A stretch of 47,839 nucleotides of DNA from Phocaeicola_A sp963625535 (GCA_963625535.1 CAVFUK010000114.1:1-47839), one strand, 5' to 3'; numbered from the stretch's first letter, positions 22,183 to 31,403 are shown. Notes: generated by a model from the sequence alone, not told the origin. Translations and numbers: made by a program.

Positions 22183-24666
22183 ATGATTACATTGAAGAAA
22201 CTATTTACTGTATCACTATTGGGTGCCTGCTTCGCTCTCAACGGGACGGGACGCACACCTTATAAAATATGGTACAACACTCCCGCCGCTTACTGGGAAG
22301 AGGCACTGCCAGTGGGTAACGGACGCATCGCCGCGATGGTGTTCGGCAACCCCGAGCACGAGACACTGCAACTGAACGAAGAGACCGTGTCGGCCGGATC
22401 GCCTTACCAGAATTATAATAAGGAGACGAAGACCTACTTGCCGGAGATGCGCCGACTCATCTTCGAAGGCCGCAGCGACGAGGCACAAGCGATGGCCGAT
22501 ACCAAGATACTTTCGCAGGTGGGCTGGGAGTTCCCTTACCAGACTGTGGGAAGCCTGCACATACGCTACGACGGTGAGCGCAAGGTGACCGACTACTACC
22601 GCGAGCTGGACATCGACAAGGCCGTGGCTACCACCCGCTACACGGTGGGCGACGTCACCTACGAACAGGAGACTTTCGCCTCGCTGACCGACCAACTTAT
22701 CATCGTAAACATAAAGGCGTCGAAGCCGAAGGCCATCAACTGCGACCTCTTCTTCGACACACCGATGGCCGACCCCAAGCGCAGCGTCTCCGCCAAGAAG
22801 GTGCTTCGCCTGGAGGGCATGACCGATGGCAGCAAGTATTTCCCCGGCAAGGTGCACTACTGCGCCGACTTGCAGGTGAAGAACCGCGGCGGTAAGGTGA
22901 CGGCACCGAACGACACACTGCTGCAGGTGAACGGGGCGACGGAGGTGACCCTCTACATCGCCATGGCCACCAACTTCGTGAACTATAAGGACGTGTCGGC
23001 AGACCCCTACCAGCGCACGGCCGCCTATCTGAAGAACGCCTCGAAGGACTACAAGAAGGCAAAGGCCGCACACATCGCCGCCTACGAGCAACAGTACAAC
23101 CGTGTGAAGCTCGACCTTGGCGAGACCGACCAAGTGAAGAAGCCGATGGACCAACGCCTCCGCGAGTTCAACACCACCTTCGATCCCCACTTGGTGGCGC
23201 TCTACTTCCAGTACGGACGCTATCTGCTCATCTCCAGCTCGCAGCCGGGCTGCCAGCCCGCCAACCTGCAGGGTAAGTGGAACAAGAAGACGAAACCCGC
23301 TTGGTGCTGCAACTATACGACCAACATCAATACCGAGATGAATTACTGGCCTGCAGAGGTCACTAACCTGGCCGAGCTGCACGAACCGTTGATGAAGATG
23401 ATTCGTGAGCTGAGCGAGAACGGTGCCGAGGCTGCCCGCGAGATGTACGGCTGTCGTGGCTGGGTGCTCCACCACAACACCGACCTGTGGCGCATGACCG
23501 GTGCAGTGGACCGCGCCTACTGCGGAGTGTGGCCGGTATGTGGCGCATGGTTCTGCCAGCATGTGTGGGACCGCTACCTCTTCTCGGGCGACAAGACATT
23601 CCTGAAGGATGCCTATCCTATACTGAAGAGCGCCTCGCAGTTCTTCGTGGACTTCCTGGTGCGCGACCCCAACACGGGCTACATGGTGGTGACTCCGTCC
23701 AACTCGCCTGAGAACTCGCCCCGCTTCCTCAAGAAGAGAGCCAACCTGTTCGCCGGTATCACGATGGACAACCAGTTGGTGTTCGACCTCTTCTCCAATA
23801 CCGTGGAGGCTGCCAAGACGTTGGGACTGGACGAGCAGTTCTGCGACACACTGAAGAACCTGCGCCGTCAGTTGCCGCCCATGCAGGTGGGCCAGTACGG
23901 CCAACTGCAGGAGTGGTTCGAGGACTGGGACAACCCCACCGACCATCATCGTCACATCTCACACCTGTGGGGGCTCTACCCAGGCTATCAGATCTCACCT
24001 TACCGCTCGCCGGTGCTTTTCGAGGCTGCCCGCAATACCCTCATCCAGCGTGGCGACCCCTCCACGGGTTGGTCCATGGGCTGGAAGGTCTGCTTCTGGT
24101 CGCGCATGCTCGACGGCGACCATGCCTATAAACTCATAAAGAATCAGTTGACCTACGTCAGCCCCGAAGTGCAGAGCGGCCAGGGCGGCGGCACATATCC
24201 CAACTTGTTCGATGCCCATCCGCCTTTCCAGATTGACGGCAACTTCGGTTGCACGGCCGGCATCGCCGAGATGCTGGTGCAGAGCCACGATGGTGCGGTA
24301 CACCTGCTGCCCTCGTTGCCCGGTGAGTGGAAAGAGGGAACCATCGAGGGCCTGCGTGCCCGTGGCGGATTCGTCATCGACCGGATGAAGTGGGAGAACG
24401 GTCACTTGACCGAAGTGACCATCCGCTCCACCATCGGTGGCAACCTGCGCTTGCGCAGCTACGATCGGTTGGCATGCGACCAGGCTCAGCTGAAGGAGGT
24501 GAAGGATGACGAGGAGAACCCCAATCCGCTGTTCGTGCAGCAAAAGATAGCGCGGCCGATGATCAGTGAGAAGGCTCCCCTCAAGGGCGTGACGCTGAGG
24601 AACAGTTACCTCTACGACTGCCCCACACAGGCCGGTGAATCATTGACTTTTAAGGTTAAACAATAG
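22183..24666 (+). CDS. GH95 alpha-L-fucosidase/alpha-L-galactosidase lipoprotein
   Basis: The start MITLKKLFTVSLLGACFALNG gives a likely lipoprotein signal (LGAC, Cys16). The N-terminal GH95 domain starts YKIWYNTPAAYWEEALPVGNGRIAAMV. The (alpha/alpha)6 barrel carries TTNINTEMNYWPAE (Asn381, Asn383), VTPSNSPEN (Glu510) and DGNFGCTAGIAEML (Asp685). These match the Asn-Asn, Glu and Asp of Bifidobacterium AfcA. The 827 residues fit the family. GH95 enzymes remove alpha-1,2-linked L-fucose or L-galactose, as found on xyloglucan and pectin side chains. Which of the two sugars it prefers cannot be read here. Confidence 0.93.
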   Translation: MITLKKLFTVSLLGACFALNGTGRTPYKIWYNTPAAYWEEALPVGNGRIAAMVFGNPEHETLQLNEETVSAGSPYQNYNKETKTYLPEMRRLIFEGRSDEAQAMADTKILSQVGWEFPYQTVGSLHIRYDGERKVTDYYRELDIDKAVATTRYTVGDVTYEQETFASLTDQLIIVNIKASKPKAINCDLFFDTPMADPKRSVSAKKVLRLEGMTDGSKYFPGKVHYCADLQVKNRGGKVTAPNDTLLQVNGATEVTLYIAMATNFVNYKDVSADPYQRTAAYLKNASKDYKKAKAAHIAAYEQQYNRVKLDLGETDQVKKPMDQRLREFNTTFDPHLVALYFQYGRYLLISSSQPGCQPANLQGKWNKKTKPAWCCNYTTNINTEMNYWPAEVTNLAELHEPLMKMIRELSENGAEAAREMYGCRGWVLHHNTDLWRMTGAVDRAYCGVWPVCGAWFCQHVWDRYLFSGDKTFLKDAYPILKSASQFFVDFLVRDPNTGYMVVTPSNSPENSPRFLKKRANLFAGITMDNQLVFDLFSNTVEAAKTLGLDEQFCDTLKNLRRQLPPMQVGQYGQLQEWFEDWDNPTDHHRHISHLWGLYPGYQISPYRSPVLFEAARNTLIQRGDPSTGWSMGWKVCFWSRMLDGDHAYKLIKNQLTYVSPEVQSGQGGGTYPNLFDAHPPFQIDGNFGCTAGIAEMLVQSHDGAVHLLPSLPGEWKEGTIEGLRARGGFVIDRMKWENGHLTEVTIRSTIGGNLRLRSYDRLACDQAQLKEVKDDEENPNPLFVQQKIARPMISEKAPLKGVTLRNSYLYDCPTQAGESLTFKVKQ

Positions 24667-24699
24667 ATATTCTTCTCTCTCGGGAGAGATGGAAGTATG

Positions 24700-24741
24700 A
24701 AAAGGAGCGTCCGATGGCGGTGATTGTCGGATGCTCTTTTT
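24700..24741 (+). terminator. Rho-independent terminator after the GH95 gene
   Basis: AAAAGGAGCGTCCGA pairs with TCGGATGCTCTTTT (one G-U) across a 12-base loop and is followed by T residues. It lies 34 bases after the GH95 stop. Confidence 0.8.
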
Positions 24742-24934
24742 CTGAATCCCGAGTACGCTCTTGGTATGGGATGGTTCCCAGACGACCTACGACCCGCTCT
24801 GCGATGGCTTGGATTGCGGAAAGACTTGTCCCCGCCGATCCACTCTTCGATGGTCGGGGATATGCAAAGGGGTGGCTCCGTTTGTCCAAGTGTCAAAATG
24901 ACTATAAAACAATCAAAATTGCCATACATTTCAT
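24742..24934. other. Intergenic stretch between GH95 terminator and GH105 promoter
   Basis: About 190 bases with no coding frame resembling a known protein. Short open frames exist but lack family resemblance, and codon use is poor. Nothing else is recognised. Confidence 0.5.
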
Positions 24935-24965
24935 TTTGCGGTCTTGCGGAGGGTGCCTACCTTTG
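24935..24965 (+). promoter_or_regulatory. Promoter of the GH105 gene
   Basis: TTTG (24935-24938), 19 bases, TACCTTTG (24958-24965), 31 bases before the GH105 ATG. A consensus match. Confidence 0.75.
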
Positions 24966-24996
24966 TAGCGTATTCAAATAAACTTAAACAAGTATC

Positions 24997-26157
24997 ATGA
25001 TTATGAAAATAAAAAGACTATCGATTCTGCTCTTGGCGGGCGCTTGTCTCCTAGGTACCGCCGACGCTTTCGCAGGGAAACCGAAAAAGAAACAGGTGCT
25101 GGATGCGATGCGCTTGGCCAACGACTACTTCATGACCAAGAACAGCGACCCAGGTAAGTCCATTCCCTATCCTTCACGACATAAATCGTACGAGTCCAAC
25201 CTCTGGACGCGGGCATACTACTATGAGGGCTTGTTCGAGTTGTGGAAAGTGGACCCGCAACAGCGTTACATAGACTATGCGCTGGACTGGGCCAACAAGC
25301 ACAACTGGCAGCTGCGGGGCGCTGACCGTGGACCGGTGCGCAACGCCGACAACCTCTGTGCCGGACAGGCTTACATCTTCCTCTATGAGCAAGACCCTGC
25401 CAAACCGGAGAAGTATATCCACGCCATAAAGAGTGCCATCGACGCTATGATGGCTACCGACAAGATCGACGACTGGCACTGGATAGACGCTGTGCAGATG
25501 GGTATGCCTATCTTTGCGCAACTGGGCAACATCACTGGCAACAAGGCCTACTATGAGCGTGCCTACGAGATGTATAGCTTCACCAAACTGAAGCATGGCG
25601 CAAACGGACTCTACAACCCCGAGGACCGCTTGTGGTGGCGCGACGCTGACTTCGACCCTCCCTACAAGGAGCCGAATGGCGAGGACTGCTACTGGGCTCG
25701 TGGCAACGGATGGATTGTGGTGGCAATGGCCCGCATGCTGGACCTGTTGCCGGCTGACGAACCTCATCGTGCGGAGTATGCACAGATGCTGACGGACATG
25801 TGCAACGCCCTGGTGCCGCTGCAGCGTAAGGACGGTCTGTGGAACGTCAGTCTGCACGACCCCAACCATTACGGAGGCAAGGAAGTGTCGGGAACGTCGA
25901 TGTTCATCTATGGTATGGCCTACGGTGTCAACCACGGACTGCTCAGCAAGAAAGAGTTCGCACCTATTATATATAAAGCATGGAACGCCTTGGTGAGCGA
26001 CTGCTTGCATACCGACGGATTCCTGGGCTACGTGCAGGGAACCGGCAAAGAACCCAAGGAGGCTCAGCCTGTCACCTACGACCGTGTGCCCGACTTCGAG
26101 GACTTCGGCTTGGGTGCGTTCCTGATGGCAGGTGCGGAAATCTACCGCATGCTGTAA
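24997..26157 (+). CDS. GH105 unsaturated rhamnogalacturonyl/glucuronyl hydrolase
   Basis: The 386-residue product has a signal peptide (MIMKIKRLSILLLAGACLLGTADAFA in outline; cut after ADAFA, or lipidation at Cys17). It has an (alpha/alpha)6 barrel of the YteR/YesR type. WHWIDAVQMGMPIFAQLG contains the likely catalytic Asp164; ADNLCAGQAY and CYWARGNGWIVVAMARML are family landmarks. GH105 hydrates the unsaturated uronic acid left at chain ends by pectate or rhamnogalacturonan lyases. The pectate lyase encoded next would make such ends. Confidence 0.93.
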   Translation: MIMKIKRLSILLLAGACLLGTADAFAGKPKKKQVLDAMRLANDYFMTKNSDPGKSIPYPSRHKSYESNLWTRAYYYEGLFELWKVDPQQRYIDYALDWANKHNWQLRGADRGPVRNADNLCAGQAYIFLYEQDPAKPEKYIHAIKSAIDAMMATDKIDDWHWIDAVQMGMPIFAQLGNITGNKAYYERAYEMYSFTKLKHGANGLYNPEDRLWWRDADFDPPYKEPNGEDCYWARGNGWIVVAMARMLDLLPADEPHRAEYAQMLTDMCNALVPLQRKDGLWNVSLHDPNHYGGKEVSGTSMFIYGMAYGVNHGLLSKKEFAPIIYKAWNALVSDCLHTDGFLGYVQGTGKEPKEAQPVTYDRVPDFEDFGLGAFLMAGAEIYRML

Positions 26158-26207
26158 ACGGATAAGCGCGGACAGACGCCTTGTCCCACGATATTCAGTG
26201 AATGAGC

Positions 26208-26239
26208 GGGTCAGTGGAGAAGCGTATTCCCACTGGCCC
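26208..26239. other. Inverted repeat between the GH105 and pectate lyase genes
   Basis: GGG-T-CAGTGG and CCACTG-G-CCC pair around 12 bases. There is no T tract, so a terminator role is doubtful; the rest of the 239-base gap shows no promoter with a good -7 box. Confidence 0.35.
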
Positions 26240-26396
26240 GTTCCGCTGACTCGCTCTTCGACGGCTTGGAGGCTTGAGGACCGTAGGAACGAACTCCCCG
26301 TTGACCACTTCTGGTGGCGCGGTATGTCCCCCGCTGGCCCTGCCGCCGATTATTGATACTGAAAGAGATTATTTATTTGAATACATTATTAATATC

Positions 26397-27995
26397 ATGA
26401 AACCAATCAACTACTTTGTGTGTCTGCTGCTGGCAGGCGCAACACAAGTCGCCTTCTCCGCTTGCTCAGGCTCGGACGACGCGGCCGACGAGAAGGACGG
26501 ACAGGAAGAACAGGAAACTACGAACTACCCTGTGGAGGAAGATGCAATAGCTTTCCCCGGTGCCGAAGGTGGAGGCATGAACGCTACCGGAGGCCGAGGC
26601 GGCACGGTGTATGTGGTCACTTCGCTGGAGGATACGAAAACACCAGGCACACTGCGCTATGCGGTGGAGCAGAAGGGAGCGCGCATCGTGGTCTTCAACG
26701 TCTCGGGAACCATCTATCTGAAATCTCAACTGAACATTCGCAACAACGACATCACCATTGCCGGACAGACTGCTCCGGGCGACGGCGTGTGCGTGGCGCA
26801 CTATCCTCTGTCAGTAGGGGCCAACAACGTCATCATTCGCTACCTGCGCTTCCGCATGGGCGACGCGGCCATCCTAGGCGGTAATGCCGATGGGGCCGAC
26901 GCCATGGGCGGACGCAAGCAGACGAACGTCATCATAGACCACTGCTCCATCAGCTGGTCCACCGACGAGTGCGCCTCGTTCTACGACAACAAGGACTTCA
27001 CCATGCAGTGGTGCATCATCTCCGAGAGTCTGCGCCTGTCGGGTCACAGCAAAGGTCCGCACGGCTACGGTGGCATCTGGGGAGGCGTGAACGCCACGTT
27101 CCACCACAACCTGATGGCCCACCACGACAGCCGCACTCCGCGGTTCGGTGCGGGCACCATGTATCAGGGCACCGAGCGCACCGACATGCGCAACAACGTC
27201 ATCTACAACTGGAGTGGCAACGGATGCTATGGTGGCGAGGGTATGGGCGTCAACATCGTCAACAACTACTATAAGCCAGGACCTGCCACCGACGCGAAGG
27301 TAGCTAACCGCGTGATGGCCATCGACATCAACTCGACGACGAATAAGGCGGGACAGTACTACGTCACGGGCAATGTGTTCGAGGCCGGCAACAACCTCAC
27401 CGCAGCCGTGGCGGCCGAGGTGAACAAGGACAACTGGGCGGGTATCGTCAACAACACCGGTCAGGACGTGTCGAAGCTGAAGCTGAGCAGCCCTGTCTAT
27501 GTGACCGACGTCACTACCCACACCGCCCAGGATGCCTACGAGCGTGTGCTCAACTATGCCGGTTGCTCCCTCTCGAGGGACGAGATAGACACCCGCATCG
27601 TGGCGGAGACCCAATCCGGCACGGCACAGTACATCGGCAAGAGCGTGCACAATGGAGTGGGCGATGAGGCTTGCCCCGACGGCGTGTGCGACAACTGCGA
27701 CAATGGCATCATCCACTGGAAGAGCGCGAAATATCCGAAGCAGGGAATCATCGACAGCCAGGAAGACCTGAAGCCCGCCTCCGCCTCCTCCACATGGAGC
27801 GCTTGGCCCACGCTGAAGTCCACCTCCGCCCCGAAGGACACCGACGGCGACGGAATGCCCGACGACTGGGAGAAGTCCCACGGCCTGGACCCCAACGTGA
27901 ACGATGCCAACGGCAAGAACCTCAGCACTGGGTACGACAACATCGAAGTCTACATCAATAGTTTGGTGAAACGCATCACCGACGCCGAGTATTGA
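26397..27995 (+). CDS. Pectate lyase family lipoprotein (PL1-like)
   Basis: The start MKPINYFVCLLLAGATQVAFSAC gives a lipoprotein signal followed by SGSDDAADEKD, an acidic surface-export stretch. The beta-helix opens IAFPGAEGGGMNATGGRGG and continues VVFNVSGTIYLKSQLNI, ITIAGQTAPGDGV, VIIRYLRFRMGD and IDHCSISWSTDE, the pattern of Bacteroidetes PL1 pectate lyases. Near the C-terminus DTDGDGMPDDWE is a calcium-binding thrombospondin-3-like loop. It cleaves polygalacturonate by beta-elimination at the cell surface. An upstream in-frame ATG (26274) is rejected as it hides the signal peptide. Confidence 0.88.
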   Translation: MKPINYFVCLLLAGATQVAFSACSGSDDAADEKDGQEEQETTNYPVEEDAIAFPGAEGGGMNATGGRGGTVYVVTSLEDTKTPGTLRYAVEQKGARIVVFNVSGTIYLKSQLNIRNNDITIAGQTAPGDGVCVAHYPLSVGANNVIIRYLRFRMGDAAILGGNADGADAMGGRKQTNVIIDHCSISWSTDECASFYDNKDFTMQWCIISESLRLSGHSKGPHGYGGIWGGVNATFHHNLMAHHDSRTPRFGAGTMYQGTERTDMRNNVIYNWSGNGCYGGEGMGVNIVNNYYKPGPATDAKVANRVMAIDINSTTNKAGQYYVTGNVFEAGNNLTAAVAAEVNKDNWAGIVNNTGQDVSKLKLSSPVYVTDVTTHTAQDAYERVLNYAGCSLSRDEIDTRIVAETQSGTAQYIGKSVHNGVGDEACPDGVCDNCDNGIIHWKSAKYPKQGIIDSQEDLKPASASSTWSAWPTLKSTSAPKDTDGDGMPDDWEKSHGLDPNVNDANGKNLSTGYDNIEVYINSLVKRITDAEY

Positions 27996-28016
27996 TTCCG
28001 GCTATCCGGAAGGAGT

Positions 28017-28054
28017 GTTGTGGGCTGTCTCGAGGATTCGAAACGGCCCACAAC
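28017..28054 (+). terminator. Hairpin after the pectate lyase gene
   Basis: GTTGTGGGC and GCCCACAAC form a perfect 9-bp stem around 20 bases, 22 bases after the stop. The following bases are only moderately T-rich. Confidence 0.5.
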
Positions 28055-28138
28055 TATCTACTATAGTCCCATTCCGTCCCTTAATCATGCACTTTGTCCA
28101 TCGGTGTAACAAGTAGAACGGTAAATGTAACATTTGGA

Positions 28139-28170
28139 TTTCACGCTCTGTGGCAAATGGTCTACTTTTG
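28139..28170 (+). promoter_or_regulatory. Promoter of the symporter-GH43 operon
   Basis: TTTC (28139-28142), 20 bases, TACTTTTG (28163-28170). The start codon is 104 bases further on. Confidence 0.6.
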
Positions 28171-28185
28171 CTCTGGTTCCCGCGA

Positions 28186-28219
28186 GGAGCGTCGGGGCGA
28201 GTCTCGTAATCCCCGCTCC
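28186..28219 (+). promoter_or_regulatory. Hairpin in the 5' leader of the symporter mRNA
   Basis: GGAGC...GGGG pairs with CCCC.GCTCC around a 13-base loop, shortly after the expected transcription start. The roughly 98-base leader is long for this window. A regulatory role is inference. Confidence 0.35.
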
Positions 28220-28274
28220 GGTCCATACTCCGGGAGCCATTACATCTACAGAATAACTATTAAATCTAAAGCTG

Positions 28275-29675
28275 ATGGAAAAAAGTAATACGGATGGATT
28301 CTACAAACTCTCGTGGTTGCAACGGATAGGTTTCGGCTCTGGCGACTTGGCGCAAAACCTGATTTACCAAACCGTTTGCATGTATTTGCTGCTGTTCTAC
28401 ACCAATGTGTATGGGCTGAAACCGGAGACGGCAGCGGTGATGTTTCTGATTGTACGCATAGTGGACGTGGTGTGGGACCCGCTGGTCGGCACCTTCGTCG
28501 ACAAGCACAACCCTCGACTCGGCAAGTACCGCGCCTACCTGGTGTTGGCGGGCATCCCGCTCACAGGCTTTGCCATCCTCTGTTTCTGGAACGGATTCTC
28601 GGGCAACCTGGCCTACGCCTACATCACCTATGTGGGACTATCCATGTTCTATACCCTTATCAATGTACCCTACGGAGCTTTGAACGCTTCCCTCACCCGC
28701 GACACCGACGAGGTGACCACGCTTACCAGCGTGCGCATGTTCCTGGCAAACACTGGCGGACTGGCTGTGGCCTACGGTATTCCTAAGATAGTGGCTTGGC
28801 TCTCGCCCGACGGGTTGACGAATACCCCGGAGAGCGCCAACGCATGGTTCATCACCATGGCTGTCTATGGCGTAGCGGGACTGGCGTTGCTCATCTTCTG
28901 CTTCACCCAGTGCAAGGAGCGGGTGGTGATGGATGCCAAGGAGACCGAGAACGTGCGCGTGTCCGACCTCTGGACCGAGTTCCGCCGCAATCGTCCGTTG
29001 CGCATCCTTGCCTTCTTCTTTATCACGGCGTTTGCCATGATGGCCGTGGGCAACTCGGCAGGCTCCTACTACATGATTTATAATGTGCACGGCACCAGCG
29101 ACCAGATGGCCAACTTCATGGCGCTGGGCTCCATCCCCGCCTTCATCTTCATGCCGATGGTGCCTTGGATAAAGCGCAAGATTGGCAAGCGGGCTATGTT
29201 CAACGTCTTCTTGTCGGTAGCCATCGTCGGTATGGCCCTGCTCTACGTCATCTCCATGGTGCCTGCGCTGAAGACACAGATCTGGCTGGTCTATGTGGCT
29301 CAGTTCATCAAGTCCACGGGCGTCATCGTAGCCACCGGTTACATGTGGGCACTGGTGCCCGAGGTAATCTCCTACGGCGAGTACAAGACCGGCAAACGCA
29401 TCTCGGGCATCGTCAACGCGCTGACAGGCATCTTCTATAAGGCCGGCATGGCGCTGGGCGGCGTGGTGCCGGGACTGGTGCTGGCCTATGTAGGTTTCGA
29501 GAAGGACAATGCCGTGAGCCAATCCGCCTTCACCGAACAAGGCATTCTGTGGCTGGTGGCCGTCATCCCGGCCCTGCTCCTGTTGCTGGCCATGTTCATC
29601 ATCTCCAAGTATGAGTTGGACGACGCCACGGTGGACCGCATCAACAAGGAGATTGAGGCGAGAGCAAGAAATTGA
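28275..29675 (+). CDS. GPH-family (MFS) glycoside-cation symporter
   Basis: The 466-residue inner-membrane protein has about 12 hydrophobic helices and GPH landmarks: RIGFGSGDLAQNLIY at the start, RIVDVVWDPLVGTFVDKHNPRLGKYRAYL after helix 2, and a central FRRNRPLRIL loop. Homologues (XynB, MelB, XylP types) take up xylosides, melibiose or uronides with a cation. The cytoplasmic GH43 gene 24 bases downstream suggests it imports xylo- or arabino-oligosaccharides. It is the only sugar transporter in the cluster; no SusC/SusD is seen. Confidence 0.93.
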   Translation: MEKSNTDGFYKLSWLQRIGFGSGDLAQNLIYQTVCMYLLLFYTNVYGLKPETAAVMFLIVRIVDVVWDPLVGTFVDKHNPRLGKYRAYLVLAGIPLTGFAILCFWNGFSGNLAYAYITYVGLSMFYTLINVPYGALNASLTRDTDEVTTLTSVRMFLANTGGLAVAYGIPKIVAWLSPDGLTNTPESANAWFITMAVYGVAGLALLIFCFTQCKERVVMDAKETENVRVSDLWTEFRRNRPLRILAFFFITAFAMMAVGNSAGSYYMIYNVHGTSDQMANFMALGSIPAFIFMPMVPWIKRKIGKRAMFNVFLSVAIVGMALLYVISMVPALKTQIWLVYVAQFIKSTGVIVATGYMWALVPEVISYGEYKTGKRISGIVNALTGIFYKAGMALGGVVPGLVLAYVGFEKDNAVSQSAFTEQGILWLVAVIPALLLLLAMFIISKYELDDATVDRINKEIEARARN

Positions 29676-29699
29676 GTTTATACCTATATAATATATAAT

Positions 29700-30674
29700 A
29701 TGAAGAAAGAAATGAGATACCTGGTGCCGGGCGATTACATGGCCGACCCGGCGGTGCACGTGTTCAACGATAGGCTCTACATCTATCCCAGCCACGATTG
29801 GGAGAGCGGTGTGCCCGAGAACGACAACGGCGACCACTTCAATATGAAGGACTATCACGTATATTCCACCACCGACCCGATGCACGGCGAGATTGTGGAC
29901 CATGGTGTGGTGTTGCGCACCGAGGACATCCCCTGGGCAGGACGTCAGTTGTGGGACTGCGACGTGGCCGAGAAGGACGGCAAGTACTATATGTACTTCC
30001 CCTTGAAGGACAAGAACGACATCTTCCGCATCGGTGTGGCCGTGAGCGACAAGCCCGAGGGACCGTTCATCCCGCAATCCGACCCCATCAAGGGCAGCTA
30101 TAGCATCGACCCCGCTGTGCTTAACGACGGCGACGGCAAGTACTACATGTATTTCGGCGGCCTGTGGGGCGGACAGTTGCAGCGCTACCACAACAACAAG
30201 GCGCTGGAGAACGCTACCTTCCCCGCTGACGACCAGCCGGCAATCCCCGCCCGTGTGGTGCGCCTGACCGACGACATGATGGAGTTCGCCGAGGAACCTC
30301 AGCCCGTAGTGGTGGTGGATGAGACCGGCAAACCTCTCACCGCTGCCGACAACAGCCGCCGTTTCTTCGAGGCTTCGTGGACCTATAAGCGTGAGGGCAA
30401 GTACTACTTCGTCTATTCTACCGGTGATACGCACAACCTCTGTTATGCCACCGGCGACAACCCTTATGGACCGTTCACCTATCGTGGCGTCATTCTGACT
30501 CCCGTGGTGGGTTGGACCACCCACGCCGCCGTCGTGGAGTACCATGGCAAGTGGTATCTGTTTCACCACGACTGTGTGCCCTCTGGCGGCAGGACTTGGC
30601 TCCGCAGTCTGAAGGTCACCGAGCTGGAGTACGATGCCGAAGGCAACATCCTCACGATAGAAGGAATACAGTAA
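29700..30674 (+). CDS. Cytoplasmic GH43 beta-xylosidase/alpha-L-arabinofuranosidase (subfamily 1-like)
   Basis: The 324-residue protein lacks a signal peptide. Catalytic residues fit GH43: base Asp16 in DYMADPAVHVF, Asp near 138 in SIDPAVLNDGDGKYYMYFGG, and acid Glu in RRFFEASWTYKREGKYYFVYS. Length and sequence style match the bifunctional xylosidase/arabinosidase Xsa of Bacteroides ovatus. It would hydrolyse short xylo- or arabino-oligosaccharides brought in by the symporter encoded just upstream. Confidence 0.92.
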   Translation: MKKEMRYLVPGDYMADPAVHVFNDRLYIYPSHDWESGVPENDNGDHFNMKDYHVYSTTDPMHGEIVDHGVVLRTEDIPWAGRQLWDCDVAEKDGKYYMYFPLKDKNDIFRIGVAVSDKPEGPFIPQSDPIKGSYSIDPAVLNDGDGKYYMYFGGLWGGQLQRYHNNKALENATFPADDQPAIPARVVRLTDDMMEFAEEPQPVVVVDETGKPLTAADNSRRFFEASWTYKREGKYYFVYSTGDTHNLCYATGDNPYGPFTYRGVILTPVVGWTTHAAVVEYHGKWYLFHHDCVPSGGRTWLRSLKVTELEYDAEGNILTIEGIQ

Positions 30675-30698
30675 CGTAAGTTTTTCCATATGAGAGTC

Positions 30699-30739
30699 CC
30701 CGTCTCGGAAACTTTCGCTAGGAAGTTTCTGGGCGGGGT
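30699..30739 (+). terminator. Terminator of the symporter-GH43 operon
   Basis: CCCCG..CGGAAACTT pairs with AAGTTTCTGG.CGGGG around an 8-base loop, followed by TTTCGTTGTGT. It begins 25 bases after the GH43 stop. Confidence 0.7.
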
Positions 30740-30856
30740 TTCGTTGTGTGTTGAGGGAAAGTCTGAACTGTCAAGTGGTTCGGCAGTGTCCTCTGGAATA
30801 TGACAAGTGGAGTGGGGTTATGCTTCTACGCGCCGCGAGGGCTTTACTAGGTGGAT

Positions 30857-30890
30857 ACAAAAAAAGAGTTGCAAACATTGCAACTCTTTT
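30857..30890 (-). terminator. Terminator of the tRNA-Phe gene
   Basis: On the minus strand AAAAGAGTTGCAA and TTGCAACTCTTTT form a perfect 13-bp stem with a TGT loop, followed by more T residues, directly 3' of the tRNA. Confidence 0.9.
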
Positions 30891-30897
30891 CTACCGG

Positions 30898-30970
30898 TGG
30901 TGCCAACGGGAATCGAACCAGTGACACAAGGATTTTCAGTCCTTTGCTCTACCAACTGAGCTATGGCACC
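30898..30970 (-). tRNA. tRNA-Phe (GAA)
   Basis: The 73-base gene folds with acceptor GGTGCCA/TGGCACC, D stem GCTC/GAGC, anticodon stem AAGGA/TCCTT with loop CTGAAAA (anticodon GAA) and T loop TTCGATT; discriminator A. The CCA end is not encoded (A is followed by CCG). The T stem ACTGG/CCCGT has one T-C mismatch (51-63). It stands alone with its own promoter and terminator. Confidence 0.96.
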
Positions 30971-30995
30971 ATAACCTCTTTCGGGTTTTGCGGTG

Positions 30996-31027
30996 CAAAG
31001 GTAGAGCATATTTTCGAACTACGCAAC
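30996..31027 (-). promoter_or_regulatory. Promoter of tRNA-Phe
   Basis: On the minus strand GTTG (31024-31027, 3 of 4), 20 bases, TACCTTTG (30996-31003), 25 bases before the tRNA 5' end. Confidence 0.65.
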
Positions 31028-31254
31028 ACTTGGGACAAAATAATTGTAACTTTTCTGTAATCTTCCCTCAATTGGGTTGCTCCGCGGTGCATTGTTGCCA
31101 TTAGAAACCAACTTATTATTGGATATTGTCTTTCATTCGCACTCCTTATATATTATATATAGGATGTCTTAAATGAACTCTTGTCCGGACTTATTACTCG
31201 GATTTGAATATCCATGGGACAATTATTTGTCGGATTTCGATATTCTGCGTCTAA

Positions 31255-31383
31255 CATCTAACCGAGGCCTACCGTTGCTCGCTCGAGAACTTTGGCGAGT
31301 TCGACCACACGGACAAGGAGGACAACGGTTCCGTGCGACACGTGCGCATCATCCCTCTCTACGCCCTCTCGATGCTTAGGTAA
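31255..31383 (+). pseudogene. Possible remnant of the 3' end of an unknown gene
   Basis: A 42-codon stretch open after a TAA at 31252 reads EAYRCSLENFGEFD ... VRIIPLYALSMLR then TAA, with codon choice like real genes nearby. It has no start codon and the region before it is AT-rich and non-coding. A slightly longer frame (31173-31379) with a start gives an Arg/His-rich product that looks like a shadow. No family is recognised. Confidence 0.3.
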
Positions 31384-31403
31384 TGCACCTAATGAGAACT
31401 CTG

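Noticed and set aside
22216..23955. Open frame of 579 codons opposite GH95
   Set aside because: Low-information Val/Leu/Arg/His-rich translation, fully inside the GH95 gene.
28638..30689. Open frame of 683 codons opposite the symporter and GH43 genes
   Set aside because: It crosses two well-supported genes and their junction and has no recognisable domain; it is a product of GC-rich codon bias.
31173..31379. ATG-started 68-codon frame after tRNA-Phe
   Set aside because: Its second half is an Arg/His/Gln-rich frame-shifted reading of a better coding-like frame; no family resemblance.
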